From NCBI GenBank assembly GCA_030141605.1, contig JAQGDQ010002367.1:1-64000 (forward strand): DNA of 64,000 nt. Reading direction: 5' to 3'. The stretch is from Tubiluchus corallicola. Lineage: Eukaryota > Priapulida > Priapulimorpha > Priapulimorphida > Tubiluchidae. Every line of letters starts with the position of its first letter. Position 1 is the first letter of the stretch. This document shows positions 1-14,400 of the stretch, one piece after another. Below the pieces are notes generated by a model, which was not told the origin of the DNA, searched no databases, and saw only the letters and a program-made list of their open reading frames with translations. A program made the position numbers and the translations under genes.

Positions 1-3000
1 GCAGAAGACTTCTACAGGCAATGCCAAGCATCTTAACAGAGACACCCACACAGATAGCCTCAATCAGCTTGTAACAAGACATGCATAGCCAGACTGAAGC
101 GTTTGGTTCTAAGGCTTGGAAAACAAATAAAAACATCTAATCAGAACTCATCTAAAGCAATCTCAAACATCTGGACAGAAAACATATCCTGCTAATCTCA
201 AGTATATGGCAAAAGACTTCTACAGGCAATACTAAGCACCTTAACAGAGACATACACAGACAGCCTCAATCAGCTTCTCAAAGGACATATATGAACAAAC
301 GTAAGCATCTGGTAATAGCAGCTTTATTCTCACTCTCGTGTACCTGATCAGGAGAAATCTGCAGAAATGCACTGCCGATCTCAAGTATCCCGGCAAAAGA
401 CTTCTACAGGCAAAGTCAAGCGTCTTAACAGAGACACACACACAGATAGCCTCAATTAGCTTGTCACAAGACATGCATAGCCAAACTTGAGCGTCTGGTT
501 CTAAAGCTTGGAAAACGATTTAAAACATCTGGTCAGAACTCATCTAGAGCAGTCCCAATCATCTGAACAGAAGAAATGTACAGCTAATTTCAGGTATATG
601 GCAGAAGACTTCTACAGGCAATGCCAAGCATCTTAACAGAGACACCCACACAGATAGCCTCAATTAGCTTGTCACAAGACATGCATAGCCAAACTTGAGC
701 GTCTGGTTCTAAAGCTTGGAAAACGATTTAAAACATCTAATCAGAACTCATCTAAGCAATCTCAAACATCTGGACAGAAAACATATCCTGCTAATCTCAA
801 GTATATGACAAAATACTTCTACAGGCAATACTAAGCACCTTAACAGAGACATACACAGACAGCCTCAATCAGCTTCTCAAAGGACATATATGAACAAACG
901 TAAGCATCTGGTAATAGCAGCTCTATTCTCACTCTCGTGTACCTGATCAGGAGAAATCTGCAGAAATGCACTGCCGATCTCAAGTATCCCGGCAAAAGAC
1001 TTCTACAGGCAAAGTCAAGCGTCTTAACAGAGACACACACACAGAGATAGCCGCAATTAGCTTGTCACAAGACATGCATAGCCAAACTTGAGCGTCTGGT
1101 TCTAAAGCTTGGAAAACGATTTAAAACATCTGGTCAGAACTCATCTAGAGCAGTCCCAATCATCTGAACAGAAGAAATGTACAGCTAATTTCAAGTATAT
1201 AACAGAAGACTTCTACAAACAATGCCAAGCATCTTAACAGAGACACACATACACACAGATAGCCTCAACTAGCTTGTAACAAGACATGCATAGCCAGACT
1301 GAAGCTTTTGGTTCTAAAGCTTTGAAAACGATTTAAAACATCTAGTCTGAACTCATCTAGAGCAGTCCCAATCATCTGAACAGAAGAAATGTACTGCTAA
1401 TTTCAGGTATATGGCAGAAGACTTCTACAGGCAATGCCAAGCATCTTAACAGAGACACCCACACAGATAGCCTCAATCAGCTTGTAACAAGACATGCATA
1501 GCCAGACTGAAGCGTTTGGTTCTAAGGCTTGGAAAACAAATAAAAACATCTAATCAGAACTCATCTAAGCAATCTCAAACATCTGGACAGAAAACATATT
1601 CTGCTAATTTCAAGTATATGGCAAAACACTTCTACAGGCAATACTAAGCACCTTAACAGAGACATACACAGACAGCCTCAATCAGCTTCTCAGAGAACAT
1701 ATATGAACAAACGTAAGCATCTGGTAATAGCAGCTTTATTCTCACTCTCGTGTACCTGATCAGGAGAAATCTGCAGAAATGCACTGCCGATCTCAAGTAT
1801 CCCGGCAAAAGACTTCTACAGGCAAAGTCAAGCGTCTTAACAGAGACACACACACACAGATAGCCTCAATTAGCTTGTCACAAGACATGCATAGCCAAAC
1901 TTAAGCGTCTGGTTCTAAAGCTTGGAAAACAAATAAAAACATCTAATCAGAACTCATCTAAAGCAATCTCAAACATCTGGACAGAAAACATATCCTGCTA
2001 ATCTCAAGTATATGGCAAAAGACTTCTACAGGCAATACTAAGCACCTTAACAGAGACATACACAGACAGCCTCAATCAGCTTCTCAGAGAACATATATGA
2101 ACAAACGTAAGCATCTGGTAATAGCAGCTTTATTCTCACTCTCGTGTACCTGATATGGAGAAATCTGCAGAAATGCACTGCCGATCTCAAGTATCCCGGC
2201 AAAAGACTTCTACAGGCAATACTAAGCGTCTTTACAGAGACATACACAGACAATCAGCTTCTCAGAGGACATATATGACCAAACGTAAGCATCTGGTTCT
2301 AAAGCTTGGAAAACGATTTAAAACATCTAGTCAGAACTCATCTAGAGCAGTCCCAATCATCTGAACAAAAGAAATGTACTGCTAATTTCAGGTATATAGC
2401 AGAAGACTTCTACAAGCAATGCCAAGCATCTTAACAGAGACACACACATACAGATAACCTCAACTAGCTTGTCACAAGACATGCATAGCCAGACTGAAAC
2501 GTTTGGTTCTAAAGCTTGGAAAACAAATAAAAACATCTAATCAGAACTCATCTAAAGCAATCTCAAACATCTGGACAGAAAACATATCCTGCTAATCTCA
2601 AGTATGTGGCAAAAGACTTCTACAGGCAATACTGAGCGTCTTAACAGAGACATACACAGATATCCTCAATCAGCTTCTCAGAGGACATATCTGGACAGAA
2701 AACATATCCTGCTAATCTCAAGTATATGACAAAAGACTTCTACAGGCAATACTAAGCACCTTAACAGAGACATACACAGACAGCCTCAATCAGCTTCTCA
2801 AAGGACATATATGAACAAACGTAAGCATCTGGTAATAGCAGCTCTATTCTCACTCTCGTGTACATGATCAGGAGAAATCTGCAGAAATGCACTGCCGATC
2901 TCAAGTATCCCGGCAAAAGACTTCTGCAGGCAAAGTCAAGCATCTTAACAGGGGCACACACACAGAGATAGCCGCAATTAGCTTGTCACAAGACATGCAT

Positions 3001-5274
3001 AGCCAAACTTGAGCGTCTGGTTCTAAAGCTTGGAAAACGATTTAAAACATCTGGTCAGAACTCATCTAGAGCAGTCCCAATCATCTGAACAGAAGAAATG
3101 TACAGCTAATTTCAAGTATATAACAGAAGACTTCTACAAACAATGCCAAGCATCTTAACAGAGACACACATACACACAGATAGCCTCAACTAGCTTGTAA
3201 CAAGACATGCATAGCCAGACTGAAGCGTTTGGTTCTAAAGCTTTGAAAACGATTTAAAACATCTAGTCTGAACTCATCTAGAGCAGTCCCAATCATCTGA
3301 ACAGAAGAAATGTACTGCTAATTTCAGGTATATGGCAGAAGACTTCTACAGGCAATGCCAAGCATCTTAACAGAGACACCCACACAGATAGCCTCAATCA
3401 GCTTGTAACAAGACATGCATAGCCAGACTGAAGCGTTTGGTTCTAAGGCTTGGAAAACAAATAAAAACATCTAATCAGAACTCATCTAAGCAATCTCAAA
3501 CATCTGGACAGAAAACATATTCCGCTAATTTCAAGTATATGGCAAAACACTTCTACAGGCAATACTAAGCACCTTAACAGAGACATACACAGACAGCCTC
3601 AATCAGCTTCTCAGAGGACATATATGAACAAACGTAAGCATCTGGTAATAGCAGCTTTATTCTCACTCTCGTGTACCTGATCAGGAGAAATCTGCAGAAA
3701 TGCACTGCCGATCTCAAGTATCCCGGCAAAAGACTTCTACAGGCAAAGTCAAGCGTCTTAACAGAGACACACACACAGATAGCCTCAATTAGCTTGTCAC
3801 AAGACATGCATAGCCAAACTTGAGCGTCTGGTTCTAAAGCTTGGAAAACGGTTTAAAACATCTAGTCAGAACTCATCTAGAGCAGTCCCAATCATCTGAA
3901 CAGAAGAAATGTACTGCTAATTTCAGGTATATGGCAGAAGACTTCTACAGGCAATGCCAAGCATCTTAACAGAGACACCCACACAGATAGCCGCAATTAG
4001 CTTGTCACAAGACATGCATAGCCAAACTTGAGCGTCTGGTTCTAAAGCTTGGAAAACGATTTAAAACATCTAATCAGAACTCATCTAAGCAATCTCAAAC
4101 ATCTGGACAGAAAACATATTCTGCTAATTTCAAGTATATGGCAAAAGACTTCTACAGGCAATACTAAGCACCTTAACAGAGACATACACAGACAGCCTCA
4201 ATCAGCTTCTCAGAGAACATATATGAACAAACGTAAGCATCTGGTAATAGCAGCTTTATTCTCACTCTCGTGTACCTGATATGGAGAAATCTGCAGAAAT
4301 GCACTGCCGATCTCAAGTATCCCGGCAAAAGACTTCTACAGGCAATACTAAGCGTCTTTACAGAGACATACACAGACAATCAGCTTCTCAGAGGACATAT
4401 ATGACCAAGCGTAAGCATCTGGTTCTAAAGCTTGGAAAACGATTTAAAACATCTAGTCAGAACTCATCTAGAGCAGTCCCAATCATCTGAACAAAAGAAA
4501 TGTACTGCTAATTTCAGGTATATAGCAGAAGACTTCTACAAGCAATGCCAAGCATCTTAACAGAGACATACACAGACAGCCTCAATCAGCTTCTCAGAGG
4601 ACATACATGAACAAACGTACGCATCTGGTAATAGCAGCTCTATTCTCACTCTCATGTAGGTACATGATCTGATCAGGAGAAATCTGCAGAAATGCACTGC
4701 CTGTCTCAAGTATCCCGGCAAAAGACTTCTACAGGCAAAGTCAAGCGTCTTAACAGACACACACACACAGATAGCCTCAATTAGCTTGTCACAAGACATG
4801 CATAGCCAAACTTGAGCGTCTGGTTCTAAAGCTTGGAAAACGATTTAAAACATCTAGTCAGAACTCAACTAAAGCAATTCCAAACATCTGGACAGAAAAC
4901 ATATACTGCTAATTTCAAGTACATGGCAGAAGACTTCTACAGGCAATGCCAAGCATCTTAACAGAGACACACACACAGATAGCCTCAATTAGCTTGATCC
5001 AAGACATGCATAGCCAAACTTAAGCGGCTGGTTCTAAGAGTTGCAAAACGAATTAAAGCATCTATCACAACTTATCTAAAGCAGTCTAAAACATCTAGAC
5101 AGAAAACATATACTGCTAATCTCAAGTATATGGCAGAAGATTTCTAAAGGCAATTCGGCAGAGACATACACAGATATCCTCAATCAGCTTCTCAGAGGAC
5201 ATATCTGGACAGAAAACATATCCTGCTAATCTCAAGTATATGACAAAATACTTCTACAGGCAATACTAAGCACC

Positions 5275-6479
5275 TTAACAGAGACATACACAGACAGCCT
5301 CAATCAGCTTCTCAGAGGACATATATGAACAAACGTAAACATCTGGTAATAGCAGTTCTATTCTCACTCTCATGTACCTGATCAGGAGAGATCTGCAGAA
5401 ATGCACTGCCGATTTCAAGTATCCCGGCAAAAGACTTCTACAAGCAAAGTCAAGCGTCTTAACAGAGACACACACACAGATAGCCTCAATTAGCTTGTCA
5501 CAAGGCATGCATAGCCAGACTGAAGCGTTTGGTTCTAAGGCTTGGAAAACAAATTAAAACATATAGTCAGAACTGACTTAAAGCAATGTCAAAAATCTGG
5601 ATACAAAAAATGTACTACCAGTCTCAAGTATCTGGCAAAAGACTGCTACAGGCAATACTAAGCGTCTTAACAGAGACATACGCAGACAGCCTCAATCAGC
5701 TTCTCAAAGGACATATATGACCAAACGTAAGCATCTGGTAATAGCAGCTCTATTCTCACTCTCGTGTACATGATCAGGAGAAATCTGCAGAAATGCACTG
5801 CCGATCTCAAGTATCCCGGCAAAAGACTTCTGCAGGCAAAGTCAAGCATCTTAACAGGGGCACACACACAGAGATAGCCGCAATTAGCTTGTCACAAGAC
5901 ATGCATAGCCAAACTTGAGCGTCTGGTTCTAAAGCTTGGAAAACGATTTAAAACATCTGGTCAGAACTCATCTAGAGCAGTCCCAATCATCTGAACAGAA
6001 GAAATGTACAGCTAATTTCAAGTATATAACAGAAGACTTCTACAAACAATGCCAAGCATCTTAACAGAGACACACATACACACAGATAGCCTCAACTAGC
6101 TTGTAACAAGACATGCATAGCCAGACTGAAGCGTTTGGTTCTAAAGCTTTGAAAACGATTTAAAACATCTAGTCTGAACTCATCTAGAGCAGTCCCAATC
6201 ATCTGAACAGAAGAAATGTACTGCTAATTTCAGGTATATGGCAGAAGACTTCTACAGGCAATGCCAAGCATCTTAACAGAGACACCCACACAGATAGCCT
6301 CAATCAGCTTGTAACAAGACATGCATAGCCAGACTGAAGCGTTTGGTTCTAAGGCTTGGAAAACAAATAAAAACATCTAATCAGAACTCATCTAAGCAAT
6401 CTCAAACATCTGGACAGAAAACATATTCCGCTAATTTCAAGTATATGGCAAAACACTTCTACAGGCAATACTAAGCACC
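5275..6479. repeat. 1,205-bp higher-order satellite unit containing a divergent monomer
   Basis: This unit contains a distinctive divergent monomer with 'gaactgacttaaagcaatg' and 'ctggatacaaaaaatg', followed 392 bp from the unit start by the 'aacaggggcacac' variant and 813 bp later by a standard trimer. The first 392 bp with the same order of variants starts again at about 9,089, 15,658, 17,044 and 23,283, and partly at 18,963. The irregular distances between these copies (3,814, 6,569, 1,386 and 6,239 bp) show that blocks of different size were duplicated, not one fixed unit. Confidence 0.8.
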
Positions 6480-8490
6480 TTAACAGAGACATACACAGAC
6501 AGCCTCAATCAGCTTCTCAGAGGACATATATGAACAAACGTAAGCATCTGGTAATAGCAGCTTTATTCTCACTCTCGTGTACCTGATCAGGAGAAATCTG
6601 CAGAAATGCACTGCCGATCTCAAGTATCCCGGCAAAAGACTTCTACAGGCAAAGTCAAGCGTCTTAACAGAGACACACACACAGATAGCCTCAATTAGCT
6701 TGTCACAAGACATGCATAGCCAAACTTGAGCGTCTGGTTCTAAAGCTTGGAAAACGGTTTAAAACATCTAGTCAGAACTCATCTAGAGCAGTCCCAATCA
6801 TCTGAACAGAAGAAATGTACTGCTAATTTCAGGTATATGGCAGAAGACTTCTACAGGCAATGCCAAGCATCTTAACAGAGACACCCACACAGATAGCCGC
6901 AATTAGCTTGTCACAAGACATGCATAGCCAAACTTGAGCGTCTGGTTCTAAAGCTTGGAAAACGATTTAAAACATCTAATCAGAACTCATCTAAGCAATC
7001 TCAAACATCTGGACAGAAAACATATTCTGCTAATTTCAAGTATATGGCAAAAGACTTCTACAGGCAATACTAAGCACCTTAACAGAGACATACACAGACA
7101 GCCTCAATCAGCTTCTCAGAGGACATATATGAACAAACGTAAGCATCTGGTAATAGCAGCTCTATTCTCACTCTCGTGTACATGATCAGGAGAAATCTGC
7201 AGAAATGCACTGCCGATCTCAAGTATCCCGGCAAAAGACTTCTGCAGGCAAAGTCAAGCATCTTAACAGGGGCACACACACAGAGATAGCCGCAATTAGC
7301 TTGTCACAAGACATGCATAGCCAAACTTGAGCGTCTGGTTCTAAAGCTTGGAAAACGATTTAAAACATCTGGTCAGAACTCATCTAGAGCAGTCCCAATC
7401 ATCTGAACAGAAGAAATGTACAGCTAATTTCAAGTATATAACAGAAGACTTCTACAAACAATGCCAAGCATCTTAACAGAGACACACATACACACAGATA
7501 GCCTCAACTAGCTTGTAACAAGACATGCATAGCCAGACTGAAGCGTTTGGTTCTAAAGCTTTGAAAACGATTTAAAACATCTAGTCTGAACTCATCTAGA
7601 GCAGTCCCAATCATCTGAACAGAAGAAATGTACTGCTAATTTCAGGTATATGGCAGAAGACTTCTACAGGCAATGCCAAGCATCTTAACAGAGACACCCA
7701 CACAGATAGCCTCAATCAGCTTGTAACAAGACATGCATAGCCAGACTGAAGCGTTTGGTTCTAAGGCTTGGAAAACAAATAAAAACATCTAATCAGAACT
7801 CATCTAAGCAATCTCAAACATCTGGACAGAAAACATATTCCGCTAATTTCAAGTATATGGCAAAACACTTCTACAGGCAATACTAAGCACCTTAACAGAG
7901 ACATACACAGACAGCCTCAATCAGCTTCTCAGAGGACATATATGAACAAACGTAAGCATCTGGTAATAGCAGCTTTATTCTCACTCTCGTGTACCTGATC
8001 AGGAGAAATCTGCAGAAATGCACTGCCGATCTCAAGTATCCCGGCAAAAGACTTCTACAGGCAAAGTCAAGCGTCTTAACAGAGACACACACACAGATAG
8101 CCTCAATTAGCTTGTCACAAGACATGCATAGCCAAACTTGAGCGTCTGGTTCTAAAGCTTGGAAAACGATTTAAAACATCTAGTCAGAACTCATCTAGAG
8201 CAGTCCCAATCATCTGAACAGAAGAAATGTACTGCTAATTTCAGGTATATGGCAGAAGACTTCTACAGGCAATGCCAAGCATCTTAACAGAGACACACAC
8301 ACAGATAGCCGCAATTAGCTTGTCACAAGACATGCATAGCCAAACTTGAGCGTCTGGTTCTAAAGCTTGGAAAACGATTTAAAACATCTAATCAGAACTC
8401 ATCTACTCAAACATCTGGACAGAAAACATATTCTGCTAATTTCAAGTATATGGCAAAAGACTTCTACAGGCAATACTAAGCACCTTAACA
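5667..8490. repeat. Two adjacent copies of a 1,412-bp higher-order satellite unit
   Basis: Diagnostic variants such as 'aacaggggcacacac' recur exactly 1,412 bp apart here (units starting at about 5,667 and 7,079), and again at about 19,355 and 20,767. Each unit consists of an 813-bp part and a 599-bp part, corresponding to seven monomers. The two copies differ at only a few positions over hundreds of bases, much less than neighbouring monomers differ from each other. This is the signature of higher-order repeat amplification by unequal exchange or conversion. Confidence 0.85.
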
Positions 8491-11400
8491 GAGACATACA
8501 CAGACAGCCTCAATCAGCTTCTCAGAGGACATATATGAACAAACGTAAGCATCTGGTAATAGCAGCTTTATTCTCACTCTCGTGTACCTGATATGGAGAA
8601 ATCTGCAGAAATGCACTGCCGATCTCAAGTATCCCGGCAAAAGACTTCTACAGGCAAAGTCTAAGCGTCTTAACAGAGACACACACACAGATAGCCTCAA
8701 TTAGCTTGTCACCAAGACATGCATAGCCAAACTTGAGCGTCTGGTTCTAAAGCTTGGAAAACGATTTAAAACATCTAGTCAGAACTCAACTAAAGCAATT
8801 CCAAACATCTGGACAGAAAACATATACTGCTAATCTCAAATATATGGCAGAAGACTTCTACAGGCAATGCCAAGCATCTTAACAGAGACACACACACACA
8901 GATAGCCGCAATTAGCTTGTCACCAGGCATGCATAGCCAGACTGAAGCGTTTGGTTCTAAGGCTTGGAAAACAAATTAAAACGTATAGTCAGAACTGACT
9001 TAAAGCAATGTCAAAAATCTGGATACAAAAAATGTACTACCAGTCTCAAGTATATGGCAAAAGACTTCTACAGGCAATACTAAGCGCCTTAATAGAGACA
9101 TACACAGACAGCCTCAATCAGCTTCTCAGAGGACATACATGAACAAACGTAAACATCTGGTAATAGCAGTTCTATTCTCACTCTCATGTACCTGATCAGG
9201 AGAGATCTGCAGAAATGCACTGCCGATTTCAAGTATCCCGGCAAAAGACTTCTACAAGCAAAGTCAAGCGTCTTAACAGAGACACACACACAGATAGCCT
9301 CAATTAGCTTGTCACAAGGCATGCATAGCCAGACTGAAGCGTTTGGTTCTAAGGCTTGGAAAACAAATTAAAACATATAGTCAGAACTGACTTAAAGCAA
9401 TGTCAAAAATCTGGATACAAAAAATGTACTACCAGTCTCAAGTATCTGGCAAAAGACTGCTACAGGCAATACTAAGCGTCTTAACAGAGACATACGCAGA
9501 CAGCCTCAATCAGCTTCTCAAAGGACATATATGACCAAACGTAAGCATCTGGTAATAGCAGCTCTATTCTCACTCTCGTGTACATGATCAGGAGAAATCT
9601 GCAGAAATGCACTGCCGATCTCAAGTATCCCGGCAAAAGACTTCTGCAGGCAAAGTCAAGCATCTTAACAGGGGCACACACACAGAGATAGCCGCAATTA
9701 GCTTGTCACAAGACATGCATAGCCAAACTTGAGCGTCTGGTTCTAAAGCTTGGAAAACGATTTAAAACATCTGGTCAGAACTCATCTAGAGCAGTCCCAA
9801 TCATCTGAACAGAAGAAATGTACAGCTAATTTCAAGTATATAACAGAAGACTTCTACAAACAATGCCAAGCATCTTAACAGAGACACACATACACACAGA
9901 TAGCCTCAACTAGCTTGTAACAAGACATGCATAGCCAGACTGAAGCTTTTGGTTCTAAAGCTTTGAAAACGATTTAAAACATCTAGTCTGAACTCATCTA
10001 GAGCAGTCCCAATCATCTGAACAGAAGAAATGTACTGCTAATTTCAGGTATATGGCAGAAGACTTCTACAGGCAATGCCAAGCATCTTAACAGAGACACC
10101 CACACAGATAGCCTCAATCAGCTTGTAACAAGACATGCATAGCCAGACTGAAGCGTTTGGTTCTAAAGCTTGGAAAACAAATAAAAACATCTAATCAGAA
10201 CTCATCTAAGCAATCTCAAACATCTGGACAGAAAACATATTCCGCTAATTTCAAGTATATGGCAAAACACTTCTACAGGCAATACTAAGCACCTTAACAG
10301 AGACATACACAGACAGCCTCAATCAGCTTCTCAGAGGACATATATCAACAAACGTAAGCATCTGGTAATAGCAGCTTTATTCTCACTCTCGTGTACCTGA
10401 TCAGGAGAAATCTGCAGAAATGCACTGCCGATCTCAAGTATCCCGGCAAAAGACTTCTACAGGCAAAGTCAAGCGTCTTAACAGAGACACACACACAGAT
10501 AGCCTCAATTAGCTTGTCACAAGACATGCATAGCCAAACTTGAGCGTCTGGTTCTAAAGCTTGGAAAACGGTTTAAAACATCTAGTCAGAACTCATCTAG
10601 AGCAGTCCCAATCATCTGAACAGAAGAAATGTACTGCTAATTTCAGGTATATGGCAGAAGACTTCTACAGGCAATGCCAAGCATCTTAACAGAGACACCC
10701 ACACAGATAGCCTCAATCAGCTTGTAACAAGACATGCATAGCCAGACTGAAGCGTTTGGTTCTAAAGCTTGGAAAACGATTTAAAACATCTAATCAGAAC
10801 TCATCTAAGCAATCTCAAACATCTGGACAGAAAACATATTCTGCTAATTTCAAGTATATGGCAAAAGACTTCTACAGGCAATGCTAAGCACCTTAACAGA
10901 GACATACACAGACAGCCTCAATCAGCTTCTCAGAGGACATATATGAACAAACGTAAGCATCTGGTAATAGCAGCTTTATTCTCACTCTCGTGTACCTGAT
11001 ATGGAGAAATCTGCAGAAATGCACTGCCGATCTCAAGTATCCCGGCAAAAGACTTCTACAGGCAATACTAAGCGTCTTTACAGAGACATACACACACAGA
11101 TAGCCTCAATTAGCTTGTCACAAGACATGCATAGCCAAACTTGAGCGTCTGGTTCTAAAGCTTGGAAAACGATTTAAAACATCTAGTCAGAACTCAACTA
11201 AAGCAATTCCAAACATCTGGACAGAAAACATATACTGCTAATCTCAAATATATGGCAGAAGACTTCTACAGGCAATGCCAAGCATCTTAACAGAGACACA
11301 CACACAGATAGCCGCAATTAGCTTGTCACCAGGCATGCATAGCCAGACTGAAGAAGCGTTTGGTTCTAAGGCTTGGAAAACAAATTAAAACATATAGTCA

Positions 11401-14400
11401 GAACTGACTTAAAGCAATGTCAAAAATCTGGATACAAAAAAGGTACTACCAGTCTCAAGTATATGGCAAAAGACTTCTACAGGCAATACTAAGCACCTTA
11501 ACAGAGACATACACAGACAGCCTCAATCAGCTTCTCAGAGGACATATATGAACAAACGTAAGCATCTGGTAATAGCAGCTTTATTCTCACTCTCGTGTAC
11601 CTGATCAGGAGAAATCTGCAGAAATGCACTGCCGATCTCAAGTATCCCGGCAAAAGACTTCTACAGGCAAAGTCAAGCGTCTTAACAGAGACACACACAC
11701 AGATAGCCTCAATTAGCTTGTCACAAGACATGCATAGCCAGACTGAAGCGTTTGGTTCTAAAGCTTTGAAAACGATTTAAAACATCTAGTCTGAACTCAT
11801 CTAGAGCAGTCCCAATCATCTGAACAGAAGAAATGTACTGCTAATTTCAGGTATATGGCAGAAGACTTCTACAGGCAATGCCAAGCATCTTAACAGAGAC
11901 ACCCACACAGATAGCCTCAATCAGCTTGTAACAAGACATGCATAGCCAGACTGAAGCGTTTGGTTCTAAGGCTTGGAAAACAAATAAAAACATCTAATCA
12001 GAACTCATCTAAGCAATCTCAAACATCTGGACAGAAAACATATTCCGCTAATTTCAAGTATATGGCAAAACACTTCTACAGGCAATACTAAGCACCTTAA
12101 CAGAGACATACACAGACAGCCTCAATCAGCTTCTCAGAGGACATATATGAACAAACGTAAGCATCTGGTAATAGCAGCTTTATTCTCACTCTCGTGTACC
12201 TGATCAGGAGAAATCTGCAGAAATGCACTGCCGATCTCAAGTATCCCGGCAAAAGACTTCTACAGGCAAAGTCAAGCGTCTTAACAGAGACACACACACA
12301 GATAGCCTCAATTAGCTTGTCACAAGACATGCATAGCCAAACTTGAGCGTCTGGTTCTAAAGCTTGGAAAACGGTTTAAAACATCTAGTCAGAACTCATC
12401 TAGAGCAGTCCCAATCATCTGAACAGAAGAAATGTACTGCTAATTTCAGGTATATGGCAGAAGACTTCTACAGGCAATGCCAAGCATCTTAACAGAGACA
12501 CCCACACAGATAGCCTCAATCAGCTTGTAACAAGACATGCATAGCCAGACTGAAGCGTTTGGTTCTAAGGCTTGGAAAACAAATAAAAACATCTAATCAG
12601 AACTCATCTAAGCAATCTCAAACATCTGGACAGAAAACATATTCTGCTAATTTCAAGTATATGGCAAAAGACTTCTACAGGCAATACTAAGCACCTTAAC
12701 AGAGACATACACAGACAGCCTCAATCAGCTTCTCAGAGAACATATATGAACAAACGTAAGCATCTGGTAATAGCAGCTTTATTCTCACTCTCGTGTACCT
12801 GATATGGAGAAATCTGCAGAAATGCACTGCCGATCTCAAGTATCCCGGCAAAAGACTTCTACAGGCAATACTAAGCGTCTTTACAGAGACATACACACAC
12901 AGATAGCCTCAATTAGCTTGTCACAAGACATGCATAGCCAAACTTGAGCGTCTGGTTCTAAAGCTTGGAAAACGATTTAAAACATCTAGTCAGAACTCAT
13001 CTAGAGCAGTCCCAATCATCTGAACAGAAGAAATGTACTGCTAATTTCAGGTATATGGCAGAAGACTTCTACAGGCAATGCCAAGCATCTTAACAGAGAC
13101 ACCCACACAGATAGCCTCAATCAGCTTGTAACAAGACATGCATAGCCAGACTGAAGCGTCTGGTTCTAAAGCTTGGAAAACGATTTAAAACATCTAATCA
13201 GAACTCATCTAAGCAATCTCAAACATCTGGACAGAAAACATATTCTGCTAATTTCAAGTATATGGCAAAAGACTTCTACAGGCAATACTAAGCACCTTAA
13301 CAGAGACATACACAGACAGCCTCAATCAGCTTCTCAGAGAACATATATGAACAAACGTAAGCATCTGGTAATAGCAGCTTTATTCTCACTCTCGTGTACC
13401 TGATATGGAGAAATCTGCAGAAATGCACTGCCGATCTCAAGTATCCCGGCAAAAGACTTCTACAGGCAATACTAAGCGTCTTTACAGAGACATACACACA
13501 CAGATAGCCTCAATTAGCTTGTCACAAGACATGCATAGCCAAACTTGAGCGTCTGGTTCTAAAGCTTGGAAAACGATTTAAAACATCTAGTCAGAACTCA
13601 ACTAAAGCAATTCCAAACATCTGGACAGAAAACATATACTGCTAATCTCAAATATATGGCAGAAGACTTCTACAGGCAATGCCAAGCATCTTAACAGAGA
13701 CACACACACAGATAGCCGCAATTAGCTTGTCACCAGGCATGCATAGCCAGACTGAAGAAGCGTTTGGTTCTAAGGCTTGGAAAACAAATTAAAACATATA
13801 GTCAGAACTGACTTAAAGCAATGTCAAAAATCTGGATACAAAAAAGGTACTACCAGTCTCAAGTATATGGCAAAAGACTTCTACAGGCAATACTAAGCGC
13901 CTTAATAGAGACATACACAGACAGCCTCAATCAGCTTGTCACAAGACATGCATAGCCAGACTGAAGAAGCGTTTGGTTCTAAAGCTTGGAAAACGGTTTA
14001 AAACATCTAGTCAGAACTCATCTAGAGCAGTCCCAATCATCTGAACAGAAGAAATGTACTGCTAATTTCAGGTATCTGGCAAAAGACTGCTACAGGCAAT
14101 GCTAAGCGTCTTAACAGAGACACACACACAGATAGCCTCAATTAGCTTGTCACAAGACATGCATAGCCAGACTGAAGCGTTTGGATCTAATGCTTGGAAA
14201 ACAAATAAAAACATCTAATCAGAACTCATCTAAGCAATCTCAAAAATCTGGACAGAAAACATATTCCGCTAATCTCAAGTATATGGCAAAAGACTTCTAC
14301 AGGCAAAGTCAAGCGTCTTAACAGAGACATACACAGATAGCCTCAATTAGCTTGTCACAAGACATGCATAGCCAAACTTGAGCGTCTGGTTCTAAAGCTT

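Noticed and set aside
2150-2180. Hammerhead ribozyme core in the satellite ('ctgatcaggagaaa')
   Set aside because: The required CTGATGA is not present, variants read 'ctgatatgg', and the flanking stems do not pair as needed.
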